Origin: Ectocarpus siliculosus
Taxonomy: Eukaryota; Sar; Phaeophyceae; Ectocarpales; Ectocarpaceae
Length of the DNA stretch: 64,000 bases
Assembly: GCA_000310025.1 (NCBI GenBank)
Contig: FN649736.1
Span: 4,525,740-4,589,739 of the forward strand
Reading direction: 5' to 3'
In this document: positions 45,927 through 58,200 of the stretch, piece by piece
How positions within the stretch are numbered: the stretch's first letter is position 1
How the letters are laid out: every line of letters starts with the position of its first letter
The notes under the pieces: model-generated
Seen by the model: only the letters and a program-made list of their open reading frames with translations
The model's database searches: none
Told to the model about the DNA's origin: nothing
Translations under genes and position numbers: made by a program

Positions 45927-47099
45927 CTTCACAGCAAGCAGTTTCCTTTTAGTTTGTTTGTTTGTCGTCTCACACGGTCTCTGTGTCGAGAAACCGATTG
46001 AGTTCGTGCTCGCGCTACACATTGCACATTGCATTTGCCAACTAAAACGCGGCGGGATTGCCGTTGCCCGAACGGCAACACAAACCGAGGGAGCCCAAAT
46101 TCTGCACGCATTCACGGAGAACGGCACACCGCCACCCCGTATGGGGTTGCGGTCAAAATGCTTCATCCTGATGTCACCTCCTTCACAACAGCTAATGTGG
46201 ACCTATTGGTTGACTTCTTGGACGGAATTCAGGTCGAGTTCGGCTCGAATGCGAGACGAGACGGAATTGTCTCCTTTGCGGCAAGTGTTTGTGTGTTAAA
46301 ATGAGTCAACGCCATTGGGCGTTGTTTCCTTTCAGCCGATGTGTAAGTCAGGTGTGGCGTGCTATCTGATACTCTCAGGGGGAAGGTTCAACGGGCTGAA
46401 AGGCTTGGACCACACCACACGGGCACTGTCTCGTCACATTTTACTGCATTAATGTTGCACATGCTTGCAGACGAAATACGAAATGCGTAGGTTGCATAAG
46501 ACACCACACCCCCTGGGTGGATTTCCAAAGCACGATTAATTGATGACAATAGGGATGCCAAAATCGAAAGATACGTTTTTGGGAAACTCTCGACGAAGTC
46601 GGCACAACGCCACCATTTTCGGAAACGAAACTGCTGTTTATGCTGCAGAGTACAATCGAGCTTTGAAAATCGGTCAAGGGGGTGTGGTACCTCACGCAAC
46701 CTTGAGTGTACAATGACTAGTCTAGCTACATGTTACAGGGATGCCGCTGTGGTCTTCTCCTATGATATCTCTAGCGGGCCGCACATGGAAATGTGAAATG
46801 TGTCATAGATATATATAGGCAACCACGACGTTGCTGGTGTACACTTCACGTCAGACTCGGTACCGCGTACTGGTACCAAATGCCTAGCGTAGAGTACACT
46901 GCACTTCAGTGAACACTGTACAGAGGTAATTGTTTCCTTGCTGGAACATTTGAATACGTGGGTGTTCTGTGCGATGTGCGAAAGTGATGAGCGTCACGAC
47001 TTTCAATCAAACAAGGCAGATCTGCATGCGCAATCACGGCTTCTCTCATCAGTTGGAAAATTGTCCACGGAACATGACATGACCGTCGCGGTCCCGGGC
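45927..47099. other. Flank upstream of the coiled-coil gene
   Basis: No convincing exon seen. It may hold the promoter or an unrecognised 5' exon ending with two bases of a codon. Confidence 0.3.
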
Positions 47100-47990
47100 T
47101 AGCAGGTCCGTGTTTAGCGGCATGCCTTCAATAGCAGTTATAATGTCTCGCGACACGGCTGCACCCCAGTCAACCGCTAAACTGGTCCCCCCAATAGCGG
47201 TGACTGGAACTGTTTTCAGCCAATAGCAGTAATCAATTGAATGTGCCTGAGATCCCGCGCGCGCTTGGGCTTGCACACGCTCACAGCACCCAGCGAACGA
47301 CACACACACACACCATGCGGTGAGCGGATGGAGAGCTGTGCAAGCTTCCAGATGCGGAACTGGGTCCAACCGGGGCGCACAATTGTCGAGGTGGCCGTGG
47401 TGGCCGCATGCACGGCGGGTGTGGGGAGGTAGAGGACCCGGATGGCAGCGAGATGCACCGCATTTGCCACTCTTTTGCAACCAACGACAGCGCAGACTTC
47501 CCACGAGTCTCGAATCCACCCAAGCCCAAAGAGAGGTAGAAGGTGGCTTTCTAGCACCAGGCACGTAGAAGAAACCAACTCGCCAATAGCTGCACGCGGG
47601 AAACAAAACAAAAATCTATAGAGGACAACCCGGTTCGTGTACTCTTGAGACGTGAAAAATGTTCAGAAGAACGGAGGACGAGCTTTCTTTGTGCTTTCAT
47701 GAATTGAAAATAACCAATGTACTGTGTGTCGTCTTCTGAGGTGGCCACGTCTTTTATCTACACCTTCGTACAACTGCTGCAGTAAGACACATGCGTGCGA
47801 GACCCTATCGAGATGAGCTTTCGACGCTGCTCTTGCTGCGCAACAATTATCTTTTAGCGGTTCATAACCGCTATTGAGCCTCCCAGTGTAACGGTTCATA
47901 GCCGCTGAAGAGTTTGGCGGCGTTGCCCTCAAAAGCGGTTATAAAAACTCGTGACACTATGGACCGCTAAACCGGGACCCCGACAGTACC
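47100..47990. repeat. Region with AGCGGTT/AACCGCT palindromic words
   Basis: Two related blocks, 47124-47195 and 47930-47985, share AGCRGTTATAA, CTCGYGACAC, ACCGCTAAAC and GGWCCCC in the same order. Between them 47853-47905 holds AGCGGTTCATAACCGCT and a near copy, each self-complementary. It recalls elements A and B in using short palindromic words, but no copy of their shared core was found. Confidence 0.55.
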
Positions 47991-48504
47991 CAAATGGGCG
48001 ACACCGTAGGCCGTCTGGCGGGAGTCCTCCCGCGCTGTCAGCCCGGAAAATAAATTCCGCGTTTCAAGCACAAACACGTTAGCGCCACACTTCCGAGCGG
48101 GGCGGACAGAGCGGGCGATTCCGTGTGTTTAGGTAGGCTGGATAGGACTTTCACGCTCATGTTGTATGGTTTTCGTTGCAAGGCCGGTTTCTCCGACAGC
48201 TTAAATTTCGGGCTTTATGTGCTGAACGGAATGCGTTGTGTGTGCTGCCATCCCGTTTGTTCTGGAAATTGGTTGTGTTCCTCTAGGTATCTTGTGGACG
48301 TACTAGCCGGGGTCATACACGAGAAGAGTACACGGGATCTTCATACCCTCTCTCCATATATTCAGCCTGAGGTACTTTCCGTAGCATTTTCTGCGAGAAC
48401 GGTTCAGCCGTCCCTGTTCCTCGTCGACGGCGAAGCTGCTTTTTTGTGCCCACACGCACTAACCGTTATCAACGTGTCTGGGCATACAGAGCAAATACCC
48501 AGTG

Positions 48505-48600
48505 TTCGTGTGACTACAGCGAGATTCGAACAGCCGGCCAAACGTCAGATAGTTGCGAGGTTGCCAATTGAACCACCTGGGCAACCGGCTCATGGAATTC
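48505..48600 (-). repeat. tRNA-derived SINE-like sequence
   Basis: On the minus strand TGGTTCAATTGG fits a pol III A box, and GTTCGAATC about 45 bases later fits a B box. A GGTTGCC/GGCAACC hairpin overlaps the A box. The anticodon and T stems do not pair well, so it is not a functional tRNA. Confidence 0.5.
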
Positions 48601-49231
48601 ATCAAGCCTTTTTTACTTTCCCTTCCGGCAGCGTCAAATCGAAGCGTGTCAAACGTACAAAAAAGTAGGAACTGACGGCGGGGATTGAATGGCATGGTGG
48701 GATCCTGGGTAGGCGTGGACTTTCGTCTCGCAAATTGGTTGCTTCTGTGGTGCTAAATCGAACCTTGATTTTCCAGGGAGTGGAAACTCGACGCATACAG
48801 AACTATCGATACGGGGTTCCGGCGTTTTTTATCCCGTGTCCGTATGTAGGAGATCGCAAATGAACGATGCTGTGAAGCCAACTAAAGATCATCCTAGTAG
48901 TTGGGAGTGTCGTGGTTGCCCAGTACACACACATGGCATTCCACTCTATTCCTATGCTCAGTCGACACCAGCTCACACCTACACCTTTGTACTACATCTA
49001 TACTGCCGGGAGAAAACTTAACCCATACATATGGGTCGAAGCGTTGGCATCGATGCAGCACGAACCTATGACTGCTACTATTTCTGGCTGCTTGTTGGCG
49101 CACTGCACGCATCGCACGCACCATGGCTACGTTGTGCAGCGGGTGTGAGATGGACAATTCCACAAATGTTCAAGCAACACCAGTGTTTGAAGGGTTGTAG
49201 AAGGTTCGGGCTCTTTGTCTTACCATGTCGA
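48601..49231 (+). other. Upstream flank of the EF-hand/armadillo gene
   Basis: No supported feature apart from the presumed promoter. A frame upstream of 49232 is open in phase, so a longer first exon is possible. Confidence 0.3.
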
Positions 49232-52200
49232 ATGACATTCAGAGCTGCGGGGGCCAACCAGGCTCAGAAACAGGTTTGTTTGAAATTGTCTCTCGTCATT
49301 GAACAGGAGCTGGAAATGGCCTTTCGCCGTGTTCGGCGAAGGTACATCGACGCGAGAAAAAACAGCAACATAAAGTCTATCGTCGAAGAACTGTTGGGAG
49401 CGATCGAAGGCAACGGCATGACCATCCGCACCTGGTTCGAGATCATGGACCAGCTGTCCAACAACAACATGATCAACCAAAGCGAGTTCTCCAAAGGCAT
49501 GGAGATGCTGCAGAATCACAGTACGGAGAGAATGAAGCAACCCGTTTTGAGCGCCGAACAGGTGGGCGCTTGGTTACATACCAAGTGTGTAGAATTTCGA
49601 TTTTCGAAGTTTTCGGGGTGGTTTCTGATAGAATCTCTCTCGCCTAACCCTCTTTGGGGAAGAGGATGCACTCTGCACTCAGCACGTGATAACGACAAAG
49701 GGAAAAAGAAATACTGAATTGGTCGTGTTAGACAAACGGAACCCACCTAACGTGCGAATGAACCACAATTTCCCTTCAGGCTCTCCGTGTTCTCACATGC
49801 TGCCGATGTGCCCTTATCCTCCAATGCTTTCGATACGTACGCAATCTCCGACACCTCCGGTAGATCCAAGAGCTGTTTGTCTACATGGACGCCAACCACG
49901 ATGGCATACTGGTGCTCAATGAGGTGAGACAGAGGAGGATGAAACAATACTCAGAGTCAGTGAATGTGTCTCTTCCCTGCCCTATTGTCAATACCTAGAC
50001 TACGTTCGGATCTTGATTTTGATAATGGCCCAGTGGTGACAAGCATGGACAACACGATGACAGCTCTCATGATGCTAGCGTAGAGCAGGTCGTTCGGTTG
50101 GCCTACGCTTGTCATCTTCCTTTCCTAACGATCTACGTGCATTTTGTCAGGTAGCGCTCGCGTGCAAAGTGGAGCACTACAAGACGACATCTTCGCAAGA
50201 AATGGATGCCATCACGTCCATGATGCAGGTAGGTGACGAGATAAGACAAACCCAAACCGAAAGACAGGTTGACGATCTATTCCCAGCACAAGCTTTCCGG
50301 CCGACAGATAAAGATACGAACCCGCATCAAGCCCAAGACAACTTAAGATAGCGTGCGTGCGTGTGCTGGGAGTCGTGGACAGGCAGGTATGGCCAGCGGC
50401 AGAATGGCGCTAGCTTCGTGTCGACCACATTCATAAATGATGACCGTGTTCCCAACGTTGCTTAGATACACTTACAGGCCGCTGGCTCCTAGTGTTGGCT
50501 TAAACCCAATCACTTCGCAAGCAAAGCATATGGTACGACATTTATCTTTTGTGAGGTAGCACACACTCCACTCCTTTTCTGATACGAGAGACCAGTCTCT
50601 ACCTTCCGCATCGTTGTGGCGAACGTAACGTAGCATCTGGACGGTGTCTTCATTCTGATTTATCCAATGACAGGCTTTGGACGACTACATGGGAGTCCAC
50701 TACATGAAGATCCGGGACCTCTTCGTGCACCTCGATAGGTATGTGGGGTAATATGAAAGGTTTACCAAAACTTGGTCTCTGTCGCACTGCGCTCAAGGTC
50801 GTACCCATACCACCACAACTTTATCTCTGTGAGAGAGGGCACACCAATTAAACGTTGGCTGCACCCGGGGGGGGGGGCGGCAGGGACAAAAGCGACGGCC
50901 TGAGTCGAGCTGAGATCCGGTGCGGATTTCACGCGATCCAGGCGGAGGCCAAGAGGAAGCAGGAGGCTGCCGTTCGCCGGAAGCAAAAGGAAGCCGTGAA
51001 GAGAGCAATCAGGGAGGATGAAGCGAGGATTGCGGAAGCGAAAAGGTATCACGACATTGGGGTATTTCTGACTACATCGTTTTGTTTGCTGCTTCACGTT
51101 ATAGTGCTTGTCGTGCTGTGGGTGCAGGCGAGGTGTCGTGTGATTCTCGAACAAGAGAAAGGGGGAAACGCAACAAGATTCAAGGCACCAAAGTGTGTGG
51201 AAGGTGCTTGTAAGAGCAAGACCGAAGTTCTGGGGGGGGCTTTCTCGTTCCTACACCTGGTCCTGCAGGCGAGAGAGAGAGAGAGAGAGAGAGAGATGGA
51301 TGCACTCGTGATCATTGCATACGCTGGTATTTCGAGGTTACTGAACGTGGTGGGGTGTCGTCAGCGTGTACGTGGGGGGAGGGGGGTCGCACATGATTGC
51401 ATCATTTCGCAACTCTGAGGTACCCACCAGCGTGCCCACGACAATAGCGAGGAGAAAGAAGTGTCACTGCGCCGAGCGGTATCTTTTTTTGTGGTCAGTA
51501 GGCAGAACCGCCCTCGATTCTGGGCGCAGTCTTGAATGGCGTTGGCTATGCACACGATAGCACTAATAGAATACTAGAAGGGTGTCGGCGGATGTTGATT
51601 CCTACCGTTTCGATCGCCTACTCCAAGTGGGTCCCGATTTATGAATTACGCCGGCGAAGGCCTTGTCCGGTTTCTCATCTCTTTAGCACTGACTTGCCGC
51701 TCCCCGATACCCTCCGCTGGACGGGAAGGGATGCGGACCTTTCAAGACAGAGAAACGGCTACAATCAACGAGAGCCGACCCTTTCGATCCTGCCGCGCGA
51801 AGAGCTCCGCCATTACCTTCGTAACACGAAAAAAAACTCTCTCGTTCTCTTCGCTTCCCCCTTCCCCGTGGATCTGAAACATCTTGTACAAGGGAGGAGA
51901 TGGACCGGTTGGTGTATAAACAGCGGCGTTTGTCCATGGCAGGAGAGGCGGCGTGGATCCTCGCCCCTCTGACGAGCCAGCATGACCCGTGGGTGACAGA
52001 AGAGAACGGGCTGTTGTACAAGGCGGCGAGGGGGAGAGCTCCGGCGCAGGCGCTGATCGTCTACTTTCGAAGGTGGAAAACACTCCCGTTGTTCGAATTA
52101 AATGCTGCTGACGGAAACGCACTGCCCACTCCTGCGAAATGTTATATCTTTCGGAATCAAACATGAGGTAAAACTTTATATTTTCGAGTTGAGCGAAAAA

Positions 52201-55200
52201 TAATCCAGAATGTGAAATATGTTGTTGACAGAAAGTTCTTTTGAGAGCGTTGGTTGAGAGTGCTAAGTTACAAGAGCTCAGCCGTTGGTTCCCTGCTGTA
52301 GCAGCTTTAAATTTCCGGACCGTGCTCTAAGCGCTGTTGTCGCGGGGCAGACTCGACATTCCTTATTGGGTGTGAACCTACAAATGTCCGATGTGCACAA
52401 TGTACCAAGCAACGCAGAATTATAATGCTTTCGACAAACGTTGACGTAGAGAACATAGTAACGTGATCCCTGTTTATATGTTCGTGCCCTTTTCTCTTCG
52501 GTGCAGCTATAAACCCGACGATGGCCCGGTGTACGGCGTGATCATGCACCCTCGCGAGTTCCTTGGCAATGTCACCATGAGAGTCACGCTCCTCTTCAAG
52601 GTATGAACGTGCGAAGTAACTGTGAGCGCGGGTGGAAACACAACGGCAGTACATGGGTTTCCCCGCAGGCCATACTAAGTGAGACGTAATGCTGCCAAGT
52701 GTTAGAGGTCACCGTCTGCGACAATGACAGAAAAGTTTCGAGTGAAAGGGAATGCAAGACAAGTGACGTTTGTTCCGTTTGGTGGGAAGTTATTGTACTT
52801 GTGAAAACCTTCAACACGCACTTCGTGAAAAAGCGGGCAGGGAAGTGTATCCATGCTTTGAAAGAGGAGAGGTAGAAGCGAACAGGTGATGCGACGATTG
52901 ATGTTATAATTTTTTTTGCTGCGGACGATAGGTTTCGTTGTTTTCTTCTCCTGCACATGTGTCGTGAGTGCACAACATTCATACCGCGTTGGACCCCCTG
53001 TCGGGTTAGAAATGTGCGCTGTCTCGGTGTGAACTGTGAATGAAACAGGGTCAACGGCCTAAGTTCTTGACAAACGCTCGCTGAACTCCCCGCACCCGTT
53101 CTCGAATCCCGACTGTTTGTGGTTCTCCATGGACAACACACGCTTCAATGCGTGGACTACACCAGTACAACGATGACAAGTACGCGGGGCCAGCTCGCAT
53201 TTTGCACCCGACGGGGGGAGCATTTGAAGCAGCCAATGCATCCTCGGCCGCATTTGTGTCCAAGCCTGAGCTCAGGTGAGGTCAGAGAGGGCAGACACCT
53301 GGTCATATGTCTCTCCGTTTGGCAAAGCGAACCAGACGCTTGTTTACTCGTTCTCGTGATACACGGTAGATTCGTATAAACACGAGAGAAGTGGGGTGTT
53401 GGTGCCGTCGCGATGGTTCGGTTTCCGGGGCCTGCGCGGAAAGAACGAGGCAGGTATGGCATGGGAGCCGAAGGGGGGGGGCGGGACAACGGAGAGAGGA
53501 GGTGTCGTTTGAACGAGGCCCCACCTCACTGTCTGTTCTATGCATCCGTGGCCGACGTTCAACTTCCCACATGCTCTGCCTTCCAGGTACATTGAAACGG
53601 ACTCGGAGTGGCGAGATGTCATTGGCCGCCAGTTTGCCAGCAAGAGCGAGGCGCGCCTGCATCATATTTCCAAGTGGATCAGAGACCAGGTGTGAGTGAA
53701 TTTCGTCTCATCAACTTTTCAACATTGTTTAACGCAAGTTCGGACAAACCAAAGTGCTTAAACACACGTGCCGTTCGTTTCGACGGAGTTCGAAAAACAG
53801 GCCGTACCAACCTGTCAGAAACGTTTAGCTATTGGTTCCGAAAGGAATTTCAGCCCCTCCAACCCAATTGTAATTTTGCTGTTGTTGTTGTCCTCCTTCC
53901 CATCCGTACGTAGCTCGCAACACTTTCGGCGGCCGAAGAAAAGGAGCCCCGGGTATCGGCATCCGCCGTAAAGGAATCTTTGGGCGAAGTCATGGAGTTT
54001 GTCAACAACCCGGACAACTTGTGGGCCGTGACGAGGGAGATGCTAGAGACGATCGTGTCTTACATAAGAGCTCCGCAGTGAGTATAGAAGTCGTTGTTGA
54101 AAGAGTTTCGTGTTCCCAGCGTACCCCTCTCCGCTCGTCCTTATCCAAAATTTGAACTCCAAGCCCCAGCCCTATCGCCCTAACCCTGACACGTATCCTC
54201 ACCCACTGCACTACGTCTCTCTGGTCGTAGTTCAAACCCCCACGTTCTTGCGTTGTTCTCTTGCTTACATTCATGCCATACCCGAACCCTCCGTGAATTA
54301 CGAAGGTCTGAAAGCGACGAGGCACCCGTGCTTGCGGCCACAATACTATGGAAGCTCAGCGAGTACGAGGACTTCGTGTTGCCCCTGCTCAGGGCCGACG
54401 CGGCGGGAAAATGCGCCGCGGCGATAGAAGAACTCGGCCCTCCGCGGGCAGGCCCGTTGCAGTACTGGCTGCAGGTCTCGGTGCAGGTAGGAAGCCTACC
54501 CGATCGCCTCTTTTCTGATGGGTGCAGGGAGCACGGCGTGTTGTTGTTCACCCTTGCGTTTGGTTTGGGCGGTTGGTGTCCTTGTTGTCGTCCTTGCCGT
54601 TGTTAAATACCTCAGTTCGAAACTATTATCAATTCTGCTCTGCACGTCAAGTTTCTGCGGAGCAAAGGTTCATGGCGAAGGAGAAATGTGCACAAGCGTC
54701 CCATGACGTGATGTGTCCAAACTGGGAGCAATATTTTATGTTTTAAACGAACGGCTCTCCTCTTCGATGGCTTTTTGCTGTGTGCAGACACGGGTGACCG
54801 GCGTGCTGTGCCGGATAGGATGCGCCGCGAGCGTAGACGGTCCTGTGCGGCTTAGGGTGGCCAGCGCCCTCATCGCCGTCGTCGCTCGCCCGCGGGGACC
54901 TCTAGAGGTGCGTAGACGCAGGCAGCCATGACTATTAACGCGTTGGTACAGCACCGTGTGCATCTTCCCTGAAAGACGTCAACAGAATCTTGCACACCAC
55001 GAACGCGTCGCTGCTTGCGCTGTGAGAGGCCAAAGGCTGAACACCGAAAAAAAACGCTAGCGGAAACGAAAGTTCATCGATTCCCGTACGCCCGCGAACG
55101 GAAACGAAACTCATTAATTCTTCCCGTATTTGTTCACAAAAGATACCCCCTCGCCCATTCCCAAAACACGAACATGACACAAAAACATCAACAATGGCAC

Positions 55201-58200
55201 AAAACCACACACCGAAACAGGCTCGCAAGGACTACCGGGAAGGTGCCGACGGCAAGATCCTGTCCTTCGCCTCCTTCGCGCTGGGAAATCTCGTGGCGAC
55301 GTCCACCTCAATCAGAGGCAGCATCGCACACCGCTCCAGCCTGTTCGATGCGCTTGTGTCGGCCCTGCGGCCGGCCACCGGTGGAGCAGGCGGCGCTAGG
55401 GGAGGGAGGAGCGTCGGCGGTGTGCTCGGGGGGTCTCCTCTACAAGCCGTGGCGTGCGCCGCGTTCTGCCTGGCCCACGTAACGACGGGCGAGTCTGCCC
55501 CGCTCCTGACCCGAGGAAAAATCCTTTCGGCGTGCCTGACGCTGTCAGGCCTCTTGGACGTCTGCGTCGATCAACTAGAGGCGGGGGTAGGTGATAGTAG
55601 TAGTGCCAGAGGAGCGACCGATGGATCGGCCTCTGAAGTGTTCCCGATCACGGTTCCGAATGACGACGCTGCTGGTGCTGCTGCTGCGACAGGAGAGAGC
55701 GGCACGCTCTCGGTCACGATGGTTATGGAGAGTGCCGGAAAGGCTCTTTGGGGCTGCCTTTCCCACCTTTCTGGTAAGGTTTCCATTTACGTTTGGACAG
55801 ACCTACCTGCACAGCTTTTGACGTTTGTAGTCTTTGACGTTTCTGCGTCGCACTGCTATTGTTATCTGTCTTGGCCGCAATAATTTTCTTTTTCACTGCT
55901 TCCAACGGATGCTTGTTCTAGGTCAAACTCCAAGCATCTTGATTTCCTCGGAACCGTCGCCCTGTATGTTAGGGAACGTTTCTTTCCAAAACCACAGACA
56001 AGAATCTTTCGCAAATTCTAAACGATCGAATGCTGTCACCGCAAATGTTTGAGCAACGTTTTTTTTTCAGAAGCATACTAGTCCTGCATAGGAGTCTACA
56101 GGCGTATTCTGTTTGATAGGTTGCGGACTTGGGAGTATGCCAAGCTATCAGGCGTACATATCGGGCACGAGCTCGTTAGCCGGTATTGCGATCTGGAACT
56201 GAACAAAATGTATAGCAGTCGTCGGGTTGTTGACAACGTCTTGACGCCAGTGTTGGGATTTGAATTCAAACACACCGCACACCGCCCACACCTTTGTATT
56301 GCGCCCTGCCCCTCTTGATAATGTACTACATGTTCGGGTATCTCACGCACACAAAACGGTTTCGACTTGTTTCCTGTGCACTACACGCCTCCTACCTTCC
56401 TCCACCGGGCTGTCCGTCCACCTCCACCACTCGGGTGATAGCAGATGCGACCCAGTGAGCAACAATACACCGCTTCTGGCTGTACCCTTCCCTCAAGACC
56501 TCCTGTTGACTGACCCGTGCCAGCTCCTCCTACCTCACCTGCCTCTCCCACAAGCATGAAGCTACTCTTATGTATGCATTCTGCGTTTCGCCCGGCGTAC
56601 CCCTCGACCCAACTTTGCGTTGTGTGTGACCGATTCGACCGCCAAACATAGATTCAACAAACGGAGACGATAGTACATCCCGAAGCATACGCGATTCCTC
56701 CAGCTGCGAAGGATCTGTCGGAAGCCCCGATCGGACGGAGCTTAGCAGTGGCGGGATCAGCGGAGGTGCCTCGGTCGACAGTGGGTGCCAAGCCCCCGAC
56801 TTGAAGGTCGTCCAAAGTAGCAGCGAGCGATCTTCTTGTTGTGCGAATAGACTACCTGTTCCAATGAGGCTTGCGTCACCCCGCGCCTAAATGAAATTTC
56901 TGTTTACTTTGTGAAGATGTCCAGCTTCCTGTTCATTCAAAATATCTAGGATCAAAATGTTTCTCCACGCCTGAACTCAAATTAGACGCCGGAACAACCG
57001 AACCCCCGAGTCCAACCTTTCCCAAATCGGTCCTCTGGCCTGTGATTGTTGAAATGTGATTATAGGGCAATGAGCAGGGTGCCCTATCGGCAGCAGGGAT
57101 TCCATCCGGCAACGCCGAGGGTGGTGTCAGTATTTGTGGCGGAGATGATTCGATCACGGACAGGCCATCCATGTCTCCTCGCCACATCCTGTCCAAGTGC
57201 GCGCTGACACTGCTTGGACTCCTATCTCAAGTTGCCAAGCACCATGCGCACCGCCGCAGCAGTGTTGGTGTCGAATCGACAGGAAACGACCCGAACTGTA
57301 AAAGAATGAGTAGAAGCGGTAGAACGGGTAGCACAAGCAGCACCAAAGTGAGCAGCAACATCGACCACAGCGAAACGACCGGCAAGAGCAACAGCAACGG
57401 AGGCAACAGCAGCATCGGTGGTGTTCCTCACTCGATCGTCGCCATCGCGGGATCCTGCCTTTCGCGCGTCGCGCAAGACATTGACCTCGCCGCCGGCCCG
57501 CCTGGCGCCATGGAGTCGGTTCTGGCCCTCCTCTTGCCATCGGCCGGCCTGCTCGTCAGACAACAGGCAGCCCTCACCCTAAGCGCGATCGCTGGGCAAG
57601 GCTTTCAGACTTTGTCCGACTTTCGTACGGAGAAGGCGGCGGTGGCAGCGGCCGCGAGATGGTCTTGTGGCGGCGGGGGCAATGATAGTGAGAGAAACGG
57701 GGGCAGTGACGACGCAGCACAATGGCCGGGGCAGGGAGAGGGTGGGCGGGAAAGGAAACGGTTGCTTTTGTGGGGGACGTTTTGTGCCGGCGTGGTTGAG
57801 GGGACGGGCGCTCAGGTCAGTGAAGGTTGAGTACTAGAGTGACTTCAGTGGACAGCTGATCTTGAAAGCTTGTGTTGGATATCAGCGACGAGCACAGGCG
57901 GGTTGGTGGTCTAGTGTACATCGTGTACCCCGAGAATGTGAACCTGTGTAACCTGCGATGTGCGGGCCGTCGGCGGTTTCACAGCGTCGTCTATGTTCAC
58001 ACCGTACCAATTCCCGCCTGTCGTCCTGTGGCGGACACACACCATCGGCAACACACAGATCATCCTGGACTGTGCCTTACCCGGCCCCTCCTCAAGGCCA
58101 AACAGCCGCCTCCTACGAGAGCGAGCGGCGCTGGCGTTCTCCTTGGTCTGCCTCTGCGCCGGCCTGAGACCGGCATCCTCCGCCGTCCAGGGGGGAATTG

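Noticed and set aside
48505-48600. Functional tRNA gene
   Set aside because: A and B boxes are present, but the anticodon and T stems have several mismatches.
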